Source: Bacillota bacterium (GTDB lineage: Bacteria > Bacillota > Clostridia > Lachnospirales > Lachnospiraceae). From it: DNA of 64,000 nt. Shown here one piece after another: positions 54,889 through 63,529 of the stretch; position 1 is the stretch's first letter; the number at the start of each line of letters is the position of its first letter. The translations under genes and the position numbers were made by a program. The DNA lies in contig JAEZLZ010000052.1 in assembly GCA_023415055.1 (NCBI GenBank), positions 1-64,000 of the forward strand, written 5' to 3'. The notes under the pieces are model-generated. The model did not search any database, was not told the DNA's origin, and saw only the letters and a program-made list of their open reading frames with translations.

Positions 54889-55989
54889 ATGAAAAAGCAA
54901 AAAAACAAACTAAAAAACCCATATAGGTATATATTTATAATATTCTTAGCTCTGATGGTTGTATTTTGTATAAGTCCGTTACTAATCAAAGTTAATTTTA
55001 TTAATAGATTTATAGGAGAGTTTATATTCGATCTTGGTACTTATAAGGAAGTTTATATATCTAGTTTGGGTGCTGCCTTAGGAACGGGGTTGGCAGTAAG
55101 TAGTGCAATATATTTACAGAAAAAAGATAATTTAAAGAATAAAAGTGATGAATTAAATAGAGAGAGAATAATAGAAAATAATGCAACTGGAAATGTTATA
55201 AATTGGATAAATAGAGAACTTAATATGTTATGGGGGTTATGGGTTTGGTCAACATATGATATTTCTTATAATGGTATAACCGTTTTGGAGGAATTCAAGG
55301 GACATATGTTTTTTGAACCTTATGAGGTTGATAGCAATATGATTTTTGAAAACTATACTAAAATAAATAGATATCTATCAAAGGAGGATAAAGACGTATT
55401 TTTGAAATTATATTACTTTGCAGAAAAAATAAATAAATATATTAATTGTTATAATAACTTAAATTACGATATTCCTATAATTAGTAGCAATTCCGCCTCA
55501 TATCCAGGAAATTTTCCTGATATTTTTTCTGAATTACAAAGAAATACAGCAGGTGAACGTTATAAAGCTATATTTAAGTATTTAATAAACAAAGAAGATA
55601 ATTTTCTCTTTTTCAGTAATGAAATAGTAAAAAATGATTGTGATACATATTTTAATAATTTTGTAAATTGCAAACGTAAAAGAGAGAAATTAATTAAAGA
55701 TGCAATACAAATATATTTGTCAAAAACAGAAGAAGACAAACAAGATTATGCAGAAGCGGAAAATTATGTTGAGAGTTATATAAAAAGTCAACGCAAAGAA
55801 GAAAAATATGGGATTGGATACCTCATAAAGCAAATATTAAATATTGATAAAAAGATGTCAGAACTTTCTGATGAATACAAGTCGATAAGAAAAAAGCATT
55901 ATAAATCAGTGGACAATCATATTGCTATTGGAGATAAAGTCTCTAAATTGATTGCTAGCTTGGATTCTATAAACTTGGAAGTGAAATGA
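54889..55989 (+). CDS. Membrane protein of unknown function
   Basis: The 366-residue protein has two N-terminal transmembrane helices (about residues 13-34 and 55-76) and a long cytoplasmic helical body with many Lys and Glu. I do not recognise a family. A GGAGG site precedes the ATG at 54889. It is very AT-rich and lies beside a SEFIR-domain gene. Two membrane helices followed by a soluble domain is common among anti-phage effectors, so a defence role is possible but unproven. Confidence 0.6.
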   Translation: MKKQKNKLKNPYRYIFIIFLALMVVFCISPLLIKVNFINRFIGEFIFDLGTYKEVYISSLGAALGTGLAVSSAIYLQKKDNLKNKSDELNRERIIENNATGNVINWINRELNMLWGLWVWSTYDISYNGITVLEEFKGHMFFEPYEVDSNMIFENYTKINRYLSKEDKDVFLKLYYFAEKINKYINCYNNLNYDIPIISSNSASYPGNFPDIFSELQRNTAGERYKAIFKYLINKEDNFLFFSNEIVKNDCDTYFNNFVNCKRKREKLIKDAIQIYLSKTEEDKQDYAEAENYVESYIKSQRKEEKYGIGYLIKQILNIDKKMSELSDEYKSIRKKHYKSVDNHIAIGDKVSKLIASLDSINLEVK

Positions 55990-56082
55990 TTTACGTTAAT
56001 GGATTTAGGAATCCACTTGTTTACAAAATTCCAATTTAGTATAATTAGCGATTTATAAATTTTCTACTAAGGAGGAGCCATA

Positions 56083-56499
56083 ATGAATAAGCCATCTATT
56101 GAACATCCAAAAGTGTTTATTTCTTATGCTTGGAGTTCAGAAGAATATCAAGCAAAAGTATTGTCATTTGCCACTGATTTGGTAAGCGATGGGGTTGATG
56201 TACAACTTGATAAGTGGTCATTAAAAGAAGGTAATGATACCTACGCTTTTATGGAACAAAGCGTTACTGATTCAAGCATTACTAATGTCCTAATTCTTCT
56301 TGATGAGCAATATGAAATAAAAGCCAATTTAAGGAGTGGTGGCGTTGGAACAGAAATACAGATTATCTCACCTGAGATCTACAACAAAGTAAAACAAGAA
56401 AAATTCATCCCTGTTTTGTTTGAACGTGGAGCAAATGGTGAGGTATATAAGCCTACATATCTAAAAGGTTTACTTCACTCTTACGAATCGTTCCGGTGA
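56083..56499 (+). pseudogene. SEFIR-domain protein, C-terminally truncated
   Basis: The 138 residues form nearly one SEFIR (TIR-related) domain: KVFISYAWSSEEYQAKV, then GVDVQLDKWSLKEGND and KFIPVLFERG. GGAGGAG precedes the ATG at 56083. Bacterial SEFIR proteins usually continue with a sensor or effector domain and some act in phage defence, as in Thoeris-like or avs-type contexts. Here the frame stops just after LKGLL, right where an unrelated enzyme fragment begins, so the gene is probably broken. It may still yield a lone SEFIR domain. Confidence 0.75.
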
Positions 56500-56579
56500 G
56501 GTGAAGCCACCCGGTAGAGTTGTAGTTCCCCCGGCTTGCCCAAATGGAGCCAATCGGAAGTTATCCCAGAAGACTTCCT

Positions 56580-56854
56580 CTGATTGCATTGGAAATAGTC
56601 AATGCGGTGTGATTCATGAGGCATTGACCAATAAAGAAGAAGCTTTTGACAGATATAAATTTGTTGAAATTGATTATGGTAAGATAATAGAAGGTTTTGG
56701 AGCATGGTACAAGCGTGTTTCGGACCCGGAGCAAATCGCAGGCACAATTTCTGAAGCTCTTTCTTGTGGACGTCCTGCTGTTGTTGAATGTGTTTCAAGC
56801 AGTACATGTCATCCGTTTGGTGTAAATGAATGTTATCATGATAACATTTTTTGA
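56580..56854 (+). pseudogene. C-terminal fragment of a thiamine-diphosphate-dependent enzyme
   Basis: The frame open from 56501 encodes, from about 56580, GNSQCGVIHEAL then VEIDYGKIIEGFGAWYKRV (cited in part) and ISEALSCGRPAVVEC. This matches the C-terminal TPP-binding domain of acetolactate synthase- or sulfopyruvate decarboxylase-like enzymes, which are about 550 residues long. More than 400 residues are missing on the left, where foreign sequence joins. It is a remnant marking the edge of the accessory region. Confidence 0.7.
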
Positions 56855-56855
56855 C

Positions 56856-56886
56856 CCCGCTTTCTCAATCCTGAGAGGGCGGGGTT
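56856..56886. terminator. Bidirectional hairpin between the TPP fragment and the AraC gene
   Basis: ACCCCGC and GCGGGGT arms (about 56854-56860 and 56880-56886) enclose a CTCTCA/TGAGAG hairpin. It lies between convergent frames and can terminate both. Confidence 0.6.
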
Positions 56887-57710
56887 ACAGTTCGTTCAGC
56901 AAGGCACTTTTTTAAATAATTGTTTGGGGAAAGCCCCAGTTCTTCTTTGAAAACCTTGCTGAAATAGTAGATGTTTTCATATCCCAGCATTTCTGCGATA
57001 GCGTTGACGGTATACATTCTGGAAGAAAGCATTTCCACGGCATAATCCATTCTGAGCTTGGTGATGTATTTTTTTGGAGTCAGGCCGTACCTAGTTACAA
57101 ACATTTTCTTCAGATAGGAAACGCTGATTCCGCAGAGGGAAGCCAGGTAGGGAATGGAAATGTTTTCCGACGTATAGTGTTTGGAAATATAAGACACTGC
57201 AAGTTCGATCATTTTAAACTTATCCTTCGTGTTGTAGCGTTCGTCAAAAAGAATGACCAGTATCTTATAGAGGAGGGACATGGATTTCAGATAATAATCC
57301 TGTGCCTTTGCGGTCCACACGGTAAGGAGCTTCTCAAAGAGAACTCTCACGTCCTGATAGGCTGACATATCCATCGTAAAGGCTTCTTCAGACAGTGAGG
57401 TATCTGTTTGAAAACTGATGTCGATGCAGGGACCGAACTCTTCTCTGTCCACAATGTATTCCCACATCTTACCGCTTGGCAAAAAACGCAGGGTGTCACT
57501 TTTGGTGTGCAGGATTTTTCCGTTGTATCTGACAGTGGTTTTGCCGGAAAGGTGAAAAATCAATTGATTATGTGGAACATAGACAGGATGATTTCTTCGG
57601 CTGCTAATGCTGTCGGGATTCTGAAAAATGACGATTTTTCCACCTACCGATTCCGGAGGAATATATAAAATACTATCGATGAATGTAATACAGAATTTGT
57701 TTGGAAACAA
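56865..57710 (-). CDS. AraC-family transcriptional regulator
   Basis: The 281-residue protein has an N-terminal cupin-like sensing domain (about residues 20-110, with PVYVPHNQLIFHL and FLPSGKMWEYI) and a C-terminal double helix-turn-helix (about 175-272: YLASLCGISVSYLKKMF and AEMLGYENIYYFSKVFKEELGLSP, cited in part). This is the arrangement of sugar-responsive AraC activators. It is transcribed divergently from the glycyl radical enzyme gene 271 bases away, so it probably controls that operon in response to its substrate. A 17-base motif repeated in both promoter regions is a candidate binding site. The translation start is near 57710 (TTG or ATG in the family-consistent frame). Confidence 0.9.
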   Translation of the reverse strand: MFPNKFCITFIDSILYIPPESVGGKIVIFQNPDSISSRRNHPVYVPHNQLIFHLSGKTTVRYNGKILHTKSDTLRFLPSGKMWEYIVDREEFGPCIDISFQTDTSLSEEAFTMDMSAYQDVRVLFEKLLTVWTAKAQDYYLKSMSLLYKILVILFDERYNTKDKFKMIELAVSYISKHYTSENISIPYLASLCGISVSYLKKMFVTRYGLTPKKYITKLRMDYAVEMLSSRMYTVNAIAEMLGYENIYYFSKVFKEELGLSPNNYLKKCLAERTVTPPSQD

Positions 57711-57794
57711 GGAAACTCACTCCTTTTTGGACGATATTTCTTGCTTCTGATTCTAGCACAAGGCACGGGGCTTTTCAAGAAAGGGAATCTTGTT

Positions 57795-57811
57795 TTGTGC
57801 CAAAAAGTATA
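57795..57811 (+). promoter_or_regulatory. Candidate AraC-regulator site, copy 1
   Basis: This 17-base motif (TTGTGCCAAAAAGTATA) in the araC-type/GRE intergenic region matches 14 of 17 positions at 61881-61897 before the solute-binding protein gene. Confidence 0.5.
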
Positions 57812-57981
57812 AATTTCTCGTTACTGTTCGTAGAGTGCAAAAAAAGCCAACAGATTTTCTTTCCCAAAAAATATAAAGGAAGTCTTTTCTCTATTTTTTA
57901 TCGGGTAGATGATGGTAAAATTCAGAGTATAAAATAAATATAAATTAACAAGTCATTGTAAGAATGCAGAGAGGTGTAATT

Positions 57982-60108
57982 ATGGAAGATAGAATCAGAA
58001 AATTGACAGAAATAACACTGAAAGGTGATATGTATACAAAACCGATAAAAACGGAATTCGACAGGAAGGATCTGTTTTTGCCGGAAGCGGGAAAAGATGT
58101 AAAGCGTCTGTGCGAATATCTTTTGAATCAGGAGACTACGCTCACACCTTATTCCAAAATGACAGGAACTTTCCAGTTTGATGGATCTGTGGTGGGAGAT
58201 GCTTTTAAAAGAGGCGGACATAAGGCTACACAAGAAGTCAATTCCCTGTTTTACTTAAAACCGCTGGAGAACCTTTCGACCATGGAGGCCCAGCATGCTA
58301 CTGCAGATTATAAGAGAGTGCTGGAGATAGGCCTTGCAGGTATTATCGGAGAAATTGAAAAATCCATGAAGAGGCACTCCGGGAAAGAAGAAATGGAATT
58401 TTTGACGGGGCTTAAAAAGGTGGCGCAGACATTGATCGCATGGGCACGGAAATGTTCTGAGAGAACTTGGGAGTTTTCAAGAACGGTGGAGGATGGAACC
58501 AGTCGGAAGAATCTGGAAAGGCTCTCCTGGGCACTTCTGCGGGTACCTGAGAATGCACCTGCCAGCTTTTATGAGGCAGTTCTGAGCATCTATGTGTGCT
58601 TCAGTGCCAACGAGGACAGTGTGGGGCCGCTGGACCGTTACCTGAACGATTTCTATGAGAAGGATATAAGGGAGGGAATTCTCACCAGAGAGGAAGCCAA
58701 AGAATATCTTCAGGAACTGTTGTTAATGATACAGGCCAAGACACCTATAGAGAATCCCTATTTTACCAGAGGAGGACAGTCTCATTTCTGTGTGGGAGGC
58801 TATCTGGAGAATGGGGAGGACGGCTGTAGGGATATTACGCGGCTGATCGTGGAAAGCCTTACGGAGCTGCCCATCTATATTCCGCAGGTCACCTTCCGGT
58901 GGACAGAAAAGACCTCCCATGAGGACTTTAAATTCATGATGGACTGTGAACGAAAGGATCCTCACAAGAGAATCGCCTTTGCCAACGATGACAAACGGCT
59001 GCGGTGCTTTACGGAAAACTGCCATATTCCTTTTAAGAGAGCGGTGAATTTTACCCTCACAGGCTGTAATGAGCCTGCTTTTGCAGGAGCCATTACAGGG
59101 AGCAATTCAAAGGGCAATATTCTGCATTCCATGGAGACGGTGTTCCACAGAACGTCGGAAGAAATTATTGGCTGCGGAAGTTTTGAAGAATTTTACGAGA
59201 TCTATGAGCGGGAGATGTTCGCGGATTTTGATATCATCTACGACTACGACGATAAATACAATCTGGAGAGAGCCAAGGATGTGAACTATATCTCAAGCCT
59301 ATTCTTTAACGGCTGTATCGAAAAGGCTAAAAGTCTGACCCAAGGAGGGTGTGATGTGGTGGTGGCTTCCCTGATGATGCTGGGCATCACCAATGTGATC
59401 GATTCCCTGATCGTGGTAAAGCAGTTTGTCTATGAGGAAAAACTGGTTTCCATGGAAGAACTGGTGGCTGCAGTGCAGGAGAACTGGAAGGGGCATGAGG
59501 ACCTGCGGGAGGTCATTCTGAAAAAAGGGCAATTTTTCGGCAATGACGATGCTCTCTCAAACGGTGTGGCCAGGGTGCTTTATGACAGTATTTACAAATA
59601 CTTAAAGGGGAAGACCAACGTATTCGGATACCCTATTGTGCTTGGCGATATCCTGGGCTACAACGAGCATCACAAATGGTTCGGGGATCAGACCATGGCT
59701 ACACCAGACGGCAGATTTGCCGGTGATCGGCTAAAGTTCGGTATTTACCAAAGCGATGGAAGGGATCGGAGTGGCCTGACTGCACTGTTGAACTCCGTGG
59801 CCAAGGTAGATTTCCATGCTATCGCCTGCGGTAGCACGGCCACTAATATCTCCGTTGATGAGCAGATGATACAAAATGATGGCAATTTCGAAAAACTGGT
59901 GTGCATGTTTGAGACCTATTTCAGAAACGGCGGAGCCCATTTCCAACTCACCTACGTGTCCAGAGAGGAATTGTTGGAGGCAAAGGAAAAGCCGGAAGAG
60001 CACTGCGGTCTCCGCGTCCGGGTCACAGGTTTTTCGGAGTATTTCTCAAGACTACAGGAGAGTGTGCAGGATGACATCATCGAGAGAACGTCTCACCAGG
60101 GGGACTGA
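57982..60108 (+). CDS. Glycyl radical enzyme of the pyruvate formate-lyase superfamily
   Basis: The 708-residue protein has the thiyl-radical Cys362 in TGCNEPAFAG and the glycyl radical site Gly683 in RVTGFSEYF. It ends with DDIIERT-H, as in this superfamily. Members abstract hydrogen to cleave C-C, C-N, C-O or C-S bonds under strict anoxia. The active-site GCNEP differs from the common GCVEP of diol, choline, isethionate or hydroxyproline enzymes and from the Cys-Cys of PFL, and the protein is shorter than most. The substrate is thus unassigned. ATG 57982 follows GAGAGGTG. The activase gene is 58 bases downstream. Confidence 0.92.
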   Translation: MEDRIRKLTEITLKGDMYTKPIKTEFDRKDLFLPEAGKDVKRLCEYLLNQETTLTPYSKMTGTFQFDGSVVGDAFKRGGHKATQEVNSLFYLKPLENLSTMEAQHATADYKRVLEIGLAGIIGEIEKSMKRHSGKEEMEFLTGLKKVAQTLIAWARKCSERTWEFSRTVEDGTSRKNLERLSWALLRVPENAPASFYEAVLSIYVCFSANEDSVGPLDRYLNDFYEKDIREGILTREEAKEYLQELLLMIQAKTPIENPYFTRGGQSHFCVGGYLENGEDGCRDITRLIVESLTELPIYIPQVTFRWTEKTSHEDFKFMMDCERKDPHKRIAFANDDKRLRCFTENCHIPFKRAVNFTLTGCNEPAFAGAITGSNSKGNILHSMETVFHRTSEEIIGCGSFEEFYEIYEREMFADFDIIYDYDDKYNLERAKDVNYISSLFFNGCIEKAKSLTQGGCDVVVASLMMLGITNVIDSLIVVKQFVYEEKLVSMEELVAAVQENWKGHEDLREVILKKGQFFGNDDALSNGVARVLYDSIYKYLKGKTNVFGYPIVLGDILGYNEHHKWFGDQTMATPDGRFAGDRLKFGIYQSDGRDRSGLTALLNSVAKVDFHAIACGSTATNISVDEQMIQNDGNFEKLVCMFETYFRNGGAHFQLTYVSREELLEAKEKPEEHCGLRVRVTGFSEYFSRLQESVQDDIIERTSHQGD

Positions 60109-60166
60109 TGAAAGCTTAATCTGACAAAATTTTCCTCTGCCTGTAGGCCATAGAAAGGTGTAGATA

Positions 60167-61018
60167 ATGGAGAAAGATAAGACGATTTGTGCGACTATAT
60201 TTGACATACAGAGAGGGTCCACGATGGACGGACCGGGAATCCGGACAACGGTATTTTTTAAAGGCTGCAACTTGCGGTGCAGGTGGTGTCACAACCCAGA
60301 GAGCCAGGCCTTCCGACCTCAGCTGATGTTTTACAGAAATAAGTGTACCGGATGCGGCAAATGCAAGGAGGTCTGTCCTTACCATTTGGAAAACTGTACT
60401 CTGTGCGGAAAGTGTGAATTGTTCTGCCACCATGATGCCAGAAAACTTTGCGGCAGAGAATACACAGTTGAAGAGGTATGGGAACAGGTGGTAAGCGATA
60501 AGGCTTTCTACAAAAATTCCGGCGGAGGGGTGACCTTTTCCGGCGGTGAATGTATGTTGCAGCTGGATTTTCTGACAGAAATAGCAAAAAAGTGCGCAGA
60601 AGCGGGGATTCACACAGCTGTGGATACAGCTGGCAATGTGCCTTGGGAAAGCTTTGAAAAGATCATGCCTTATACGGATTTATTCCTCTATGATATGAAA
60701 TGTTTTTCAGGAGAACTGCACATGGAGAATACGGGGGCTTCTAATAAGCTGATTTTAGAAAACCTGAAAAAGTTGTCCGAACGGACAGATATTTTAGTGA
60801 GAATACCTATCATTCCGACTGTCAATGACGGAGAAGAAGAGCTGGCAAAGATGTCAGATTTTCTAAAGGCGCTGGATGTGCCGCCGGCAGTGGAGCTGCT
60901 GCCCTACCACAGGCTGGGTGAGGGCAAGTGTGATGCTCTGGGAATGAAATGCACAGAGTATCCGGTGCCGGATAAAGAACAAATGCAGGGGTACCGGGAG
61001 GTCTTTGGCATTGTCTGA
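60167..61018 (+). CDS. Glycyl-radical-enzyme activating enzyme (radical SAM)
   Basis: The 283-residue protein has the radical-SAM cluster CNLRCRWC (Cys34, Cys38, Cys41). An inserted ferredoxin domain has two 4Fe-4S motifs, CTGCGKCKEVC (Cys60-Cys70) and CTLCGKCELFC (Cys77-Cys87), and FSGGE-type VTFSGGECMLQ lies near residue 125. This is the activase type that pairs with non-PFL glycyl radical enzymes. It installs the Gly radical on the preceding gene's product. The gene ends 14 bases inside the next ORF. Confidence 0.95.
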   Translation: MEKDKTICATIFDIQRGSTMDGPGIRTTVFFKGCNLRCRWCHNPESQAFRPQLMFYRNKCTGCGKCKEVCPYHLENCTLCGKCELFCHHDARKLCGREYTVEEVWEQVVSDKAFYKNSGGGVTFSGGECMLQLDFLTEIAKKCAEAGIHTAVDTAGNVPWESFEKIMPYTDLFLYDMKCFSGELHMENTGASNKLILENLKKLSERTDILVRIPIIPTVNDGEEELAKMSDFLKALDVPPAVELLPYHRLGEGKCDALGMKCTEYPVPDKEQMQGYREVFGIV

Positions 61019-61688
61019 TGTGATGAAAGAATGTAAATACAAGAAGCTGCAATATGTAGTTCATTTTCCCGAAGATTTTAAAAAGGAAAAAGAATACCCT
61101 GTCATTCTCTTGCTGGCGGGAGCAGGAAGCCGTGGGGATGATATCAGTCTGGTGCGTTCCAGTCTGCTTTTTCCGGCGGCAGAGAACTTTCACCTGAATA
61201 CAGTAATCTTTGCGCCTCAGTGTTATGCGGACTCATGGTTTGATATTTTTGAGCAGCTGATAGAGTTTGCAGAGTATGTGATCGGCGGAGAGTATGCCGA
61301 TGAGGATAGGATATATCTGATGGGCTCCAGTATGGGCGGTTACGCAGTCTGGCAGTTGGCTATGTCCAGGCCAGAGTGGTTTGCGGCCATCGTCCCCATT
61401 TGCGGAGGCGGCATGTACTGGAATGCAGCCAGACTGAAGCACATGGGGGTCTGGGCTTTCCATGGAAGTGAGGATCCCATTGTGCTCTGTGAAGAGAGCC
61501 GGAAAATGGTAAACAACATCAACAGAAACGGCGGGGATGCCAGACTGACCATTTGGAAAGATGTGGGTCATGATTCCTGGGGGAAGACGTATCAGTACAT
61601 GCAACTATATGAATGGCTGTTTCGACAGAGGCGGCGGGAATACCAGCCGGAGAAGAGTGCATATGACAATCCGAAGGAATTTGGATGA
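61005..61688 (+). CDS. Alpha/beta hydrolase (esterase-like)
   Basis: The 227-residue protein has a GxSxG nucleophile elbow, MGSSMGGYAVW (Ser109). Asp157 is in HGSEDPIV and His189 in VGHDSWGKTY. The oxyanion block VILLLAGAGSRGDD is near residue 35. It resembles the PHB-depolymerase/feruloyl-esterase-like single-domain hydrolases. No signal peptide is seen, so it should act in the cytoplasm, perhaps releasing the glycyl radical enzyme's substrate from an ester. The frame allows TTG 61005, TTG 61011 (nine bases after GGGAGG) or ATG 61023; the exact start is open. It is the last gene of the regulated operon. Confidence 0.85.
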   Translation: MALSDVMKECKYKKLQYVVHFPEDFKKEKEYPVILLLAGAGSRGDDISLVRSSLLFPAAENFHLNTVIFAPQCYADSWFDIFEQLIEFAEYVIGGEYADEDRIYLMGSSMGGYAVWQLAMSRPEWFAAIVPICGGGMYWNAARLKHMGVWAFHGSEDPIVLCEESRKMVNNINRNGGDARLTIWKDVGHDSWGKTYQYMQLYEWLFRQRRREYQPEKSAYDNPKEFG

Positions 61689-61880
61689 GGAATATAAAAA
61701 CGCGCTGATGTGAGGGTGCTCAGAGAGTTCCATAAAGTATAAAGATACCAATTTGTACATTATGCTGTGAAGCGTGTCAAGAAAATAGATATATAAAGCA
61801 TATTTATATGAAATATATTGAAAAGATAAGAATTCATATTATATATTGAAGTGTTCAGACAGAGAACTAGGTAGAATGTC

Positions 61881-61897
61881 TTGTACCAAAAAATACA
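61881..61897 (+). promoter_or_regulatory. Candidate AraC-regulator site, copy 2
   Basis: TTGTACCAAAAAATACA differs at three positions from the site at 57795-57811. It lies 85 bases before the solute-binding protein start. Confidence 0.5.
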
Positions 61898-61981
61898 AAA
61901 AAAGCAATATATACATTCTTTTTTTTTAGGAAGAATGTACAATATAGGATGTAAGAATTACTAAATCGGGAGGAAATTTAC

Positions 61982-63484
61982 ATGAAAAAAAGAAACACGT
62001 TTAACAAACTTTGGTCATTACTGTTATGTATGACCATGCTCGTAACTTTTGTGACAGGCTGTGGCTCTTCAGAAACACAGGAGCCTGACGACGGTGAGGC
62101 AGTTGTCGAGGAAAAAACTGATGAAAGCAGTGAAGAAAAAACTGATGTGAAAGTTGAAGTTGCTACTTCCGGATATCAGATTAATGAGTCTCTGAATCTG
62201 GACGAAGAAGTGACTTTGTCTATCTATGGCCCGGGTTTGTTCTCTTCAGGCGCAGAAGGTCTCGAAGAAATCACAACAGGTCTTTTCAAATCTGGTTATA
62301 ATGAGCTTGCGGCTCGATGGAATGAACTGTATCCCAACTGTGCTCTGGAGATTGAGGATATCCCGTGGGATAACTATCAGAGCGCAATCCAGACGGCAGC
62401 TCTGAGCGGTGGCATAGATATTATGGTGCATGGGCATATCGATGGACTAGCAGAGAATTTGAAACCTTATCTGGACGCTGATCCGGAATTTACTGAGCAG
62501 CTGTTTACACATACCACAGTAAAACCGGCAACCACCAACAATGATGATGAGACTCCTATCCAGGGTCTGGCCATGGTACTTGGTCCTCTGGTGGTGTGGG
62601 TTGACACAGAAATTTTTGAACATTACGGTGTTGAGTTGCCGGAGGACGATTGGACATACTATGACCTGATCGAGATCGCAGAGCAGCTGACAGGCACCGA
62701 CCCTGTTACCGGAGAACAGACCTATGGTGTTCAGTATTACAGTCCAAGCGGCGCTAACTTGCAGTTCAACTATACGCAGGCGGCACTTGCCTGCGGAGCC
62801 AAGGCGTTTGAATTGGGCGAGACGATAGAAGATGCAAAGGTAAATTTTGCCACCAAGGAGAGTGTGGAAGCTTTTGAGATCATTCAGGCCATGGCAGCCT
62901 GTGCATGCCCTGATACCATTGAGGGTGTGGATGTAAGCAACGTTATCGATGGTAATAACAACTGGGCTATGATGTTTTCTACAGAAATCCTTAACAATTC
63001 TGTCCTAATAGAGAAGAATGGTCTGGCAGACCGCTATGTGGTGATGAATACCCCTGTCTGCCATGCGGGAGAGTATGAAGGAGTACCTACACCATGGGCA
63101 GGTGAGACTACGTTGGCTATCTATAAAGATTCTGAGAAGAAGGATTGGGCATGGGAATTCATCAAGTTCATACTCACAGATGACGTGGCAGTTTCCTGGC
63201 TGGCAAGTTCCAATTTAATGATTCCTAACAATAAGGACGGTGTTACGGCTATGGCATCTGTTTTGACTGAAGAACAGATGGAAGTATGCCAGTATGCCCT
63301 GGATACGCTGCCTTCAACTTACAATAACAGCTGGAATTACGTGAGAAATGGCAGGATAGCTAACATAAACGGAACCGCTATGGTGACCGCAGTAGACAAT
63401 GTGGTGAAGGGAGTCATGACGCCTCAGGAGGCAGCTGATTTCTTGCAGCAGTCCGCGGAGGAGAGTATGAAATCACAACAGTAA
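61982..63484 (+). CDS. Extracellular solute-binding lipoprotein (ABC importer, family 1-like)
   Basis: The 500-residue protein has a lipoprotein signal peptide with lipobox VTGC (Cys27). A Glu/Asp-rich linker (30-60) is followed by a sugar-binding-protein fold: LAARWNELYP, PWDNYQSAIQTAALSGGIDIM (cited in part), and the late PTPWAGETTLAIYKDSEKKDWAWEFIKF typical of family-1 binding proteins. GGGAGGAAA precedes the ATG. A shared upstream motif suggests coregulation with the GRE operon, so it may import the substrate of that pathway. No ABC permease genes follow; a transposase fragment does. Confidence 0.9.
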   Translation: MKKRNTFNKLWSLLLCMTMLVTFVTGCGSSETQEPDDGEAVVEEKTDESSEEKTDVKVEVATSGYQINESLNLDEEVTLSIYGPGLFSSGAEGLEEITTGLFKSGYNELAARWNELYPNCALEIEDIPWDNYQSAIQTAALSGGIDIMVHGHIDGLAENLKPYLDADPEFTEQLFTHTTVKPATTNNDDETPIQGLAMVLGPLVVWVDTEIFEHYGVELPEDDWTYYDLIEIAEQLTGTDPVTGEQTYGVQYYSPSGANLQFNYTQAALACGAKAFELGETIEDAKVNFATKESVEAFEIIQAMAACACPDTIEGVDVSNVIDGNNNWAMMFSTEILNNSVLIEKNGLADRYVVMNTPVCHAGEYEGVPTPWAGETTLAIYKDSEKKDWAWEFIKFILTDDVAVSWLASSNLMIPNNKDGVTAMASVLTEEQMEVCQYALDTLPSTYNNSWNYVRNGRIANINGTAMVTAVDNVVKGVMTPQEAADFLQQSAEESMKSQQ

Positions 63485-63529
63485 GTTGATGGAAATGGCA
63501 TATACCTGATAGAGTGCTGAGAAACAGCA

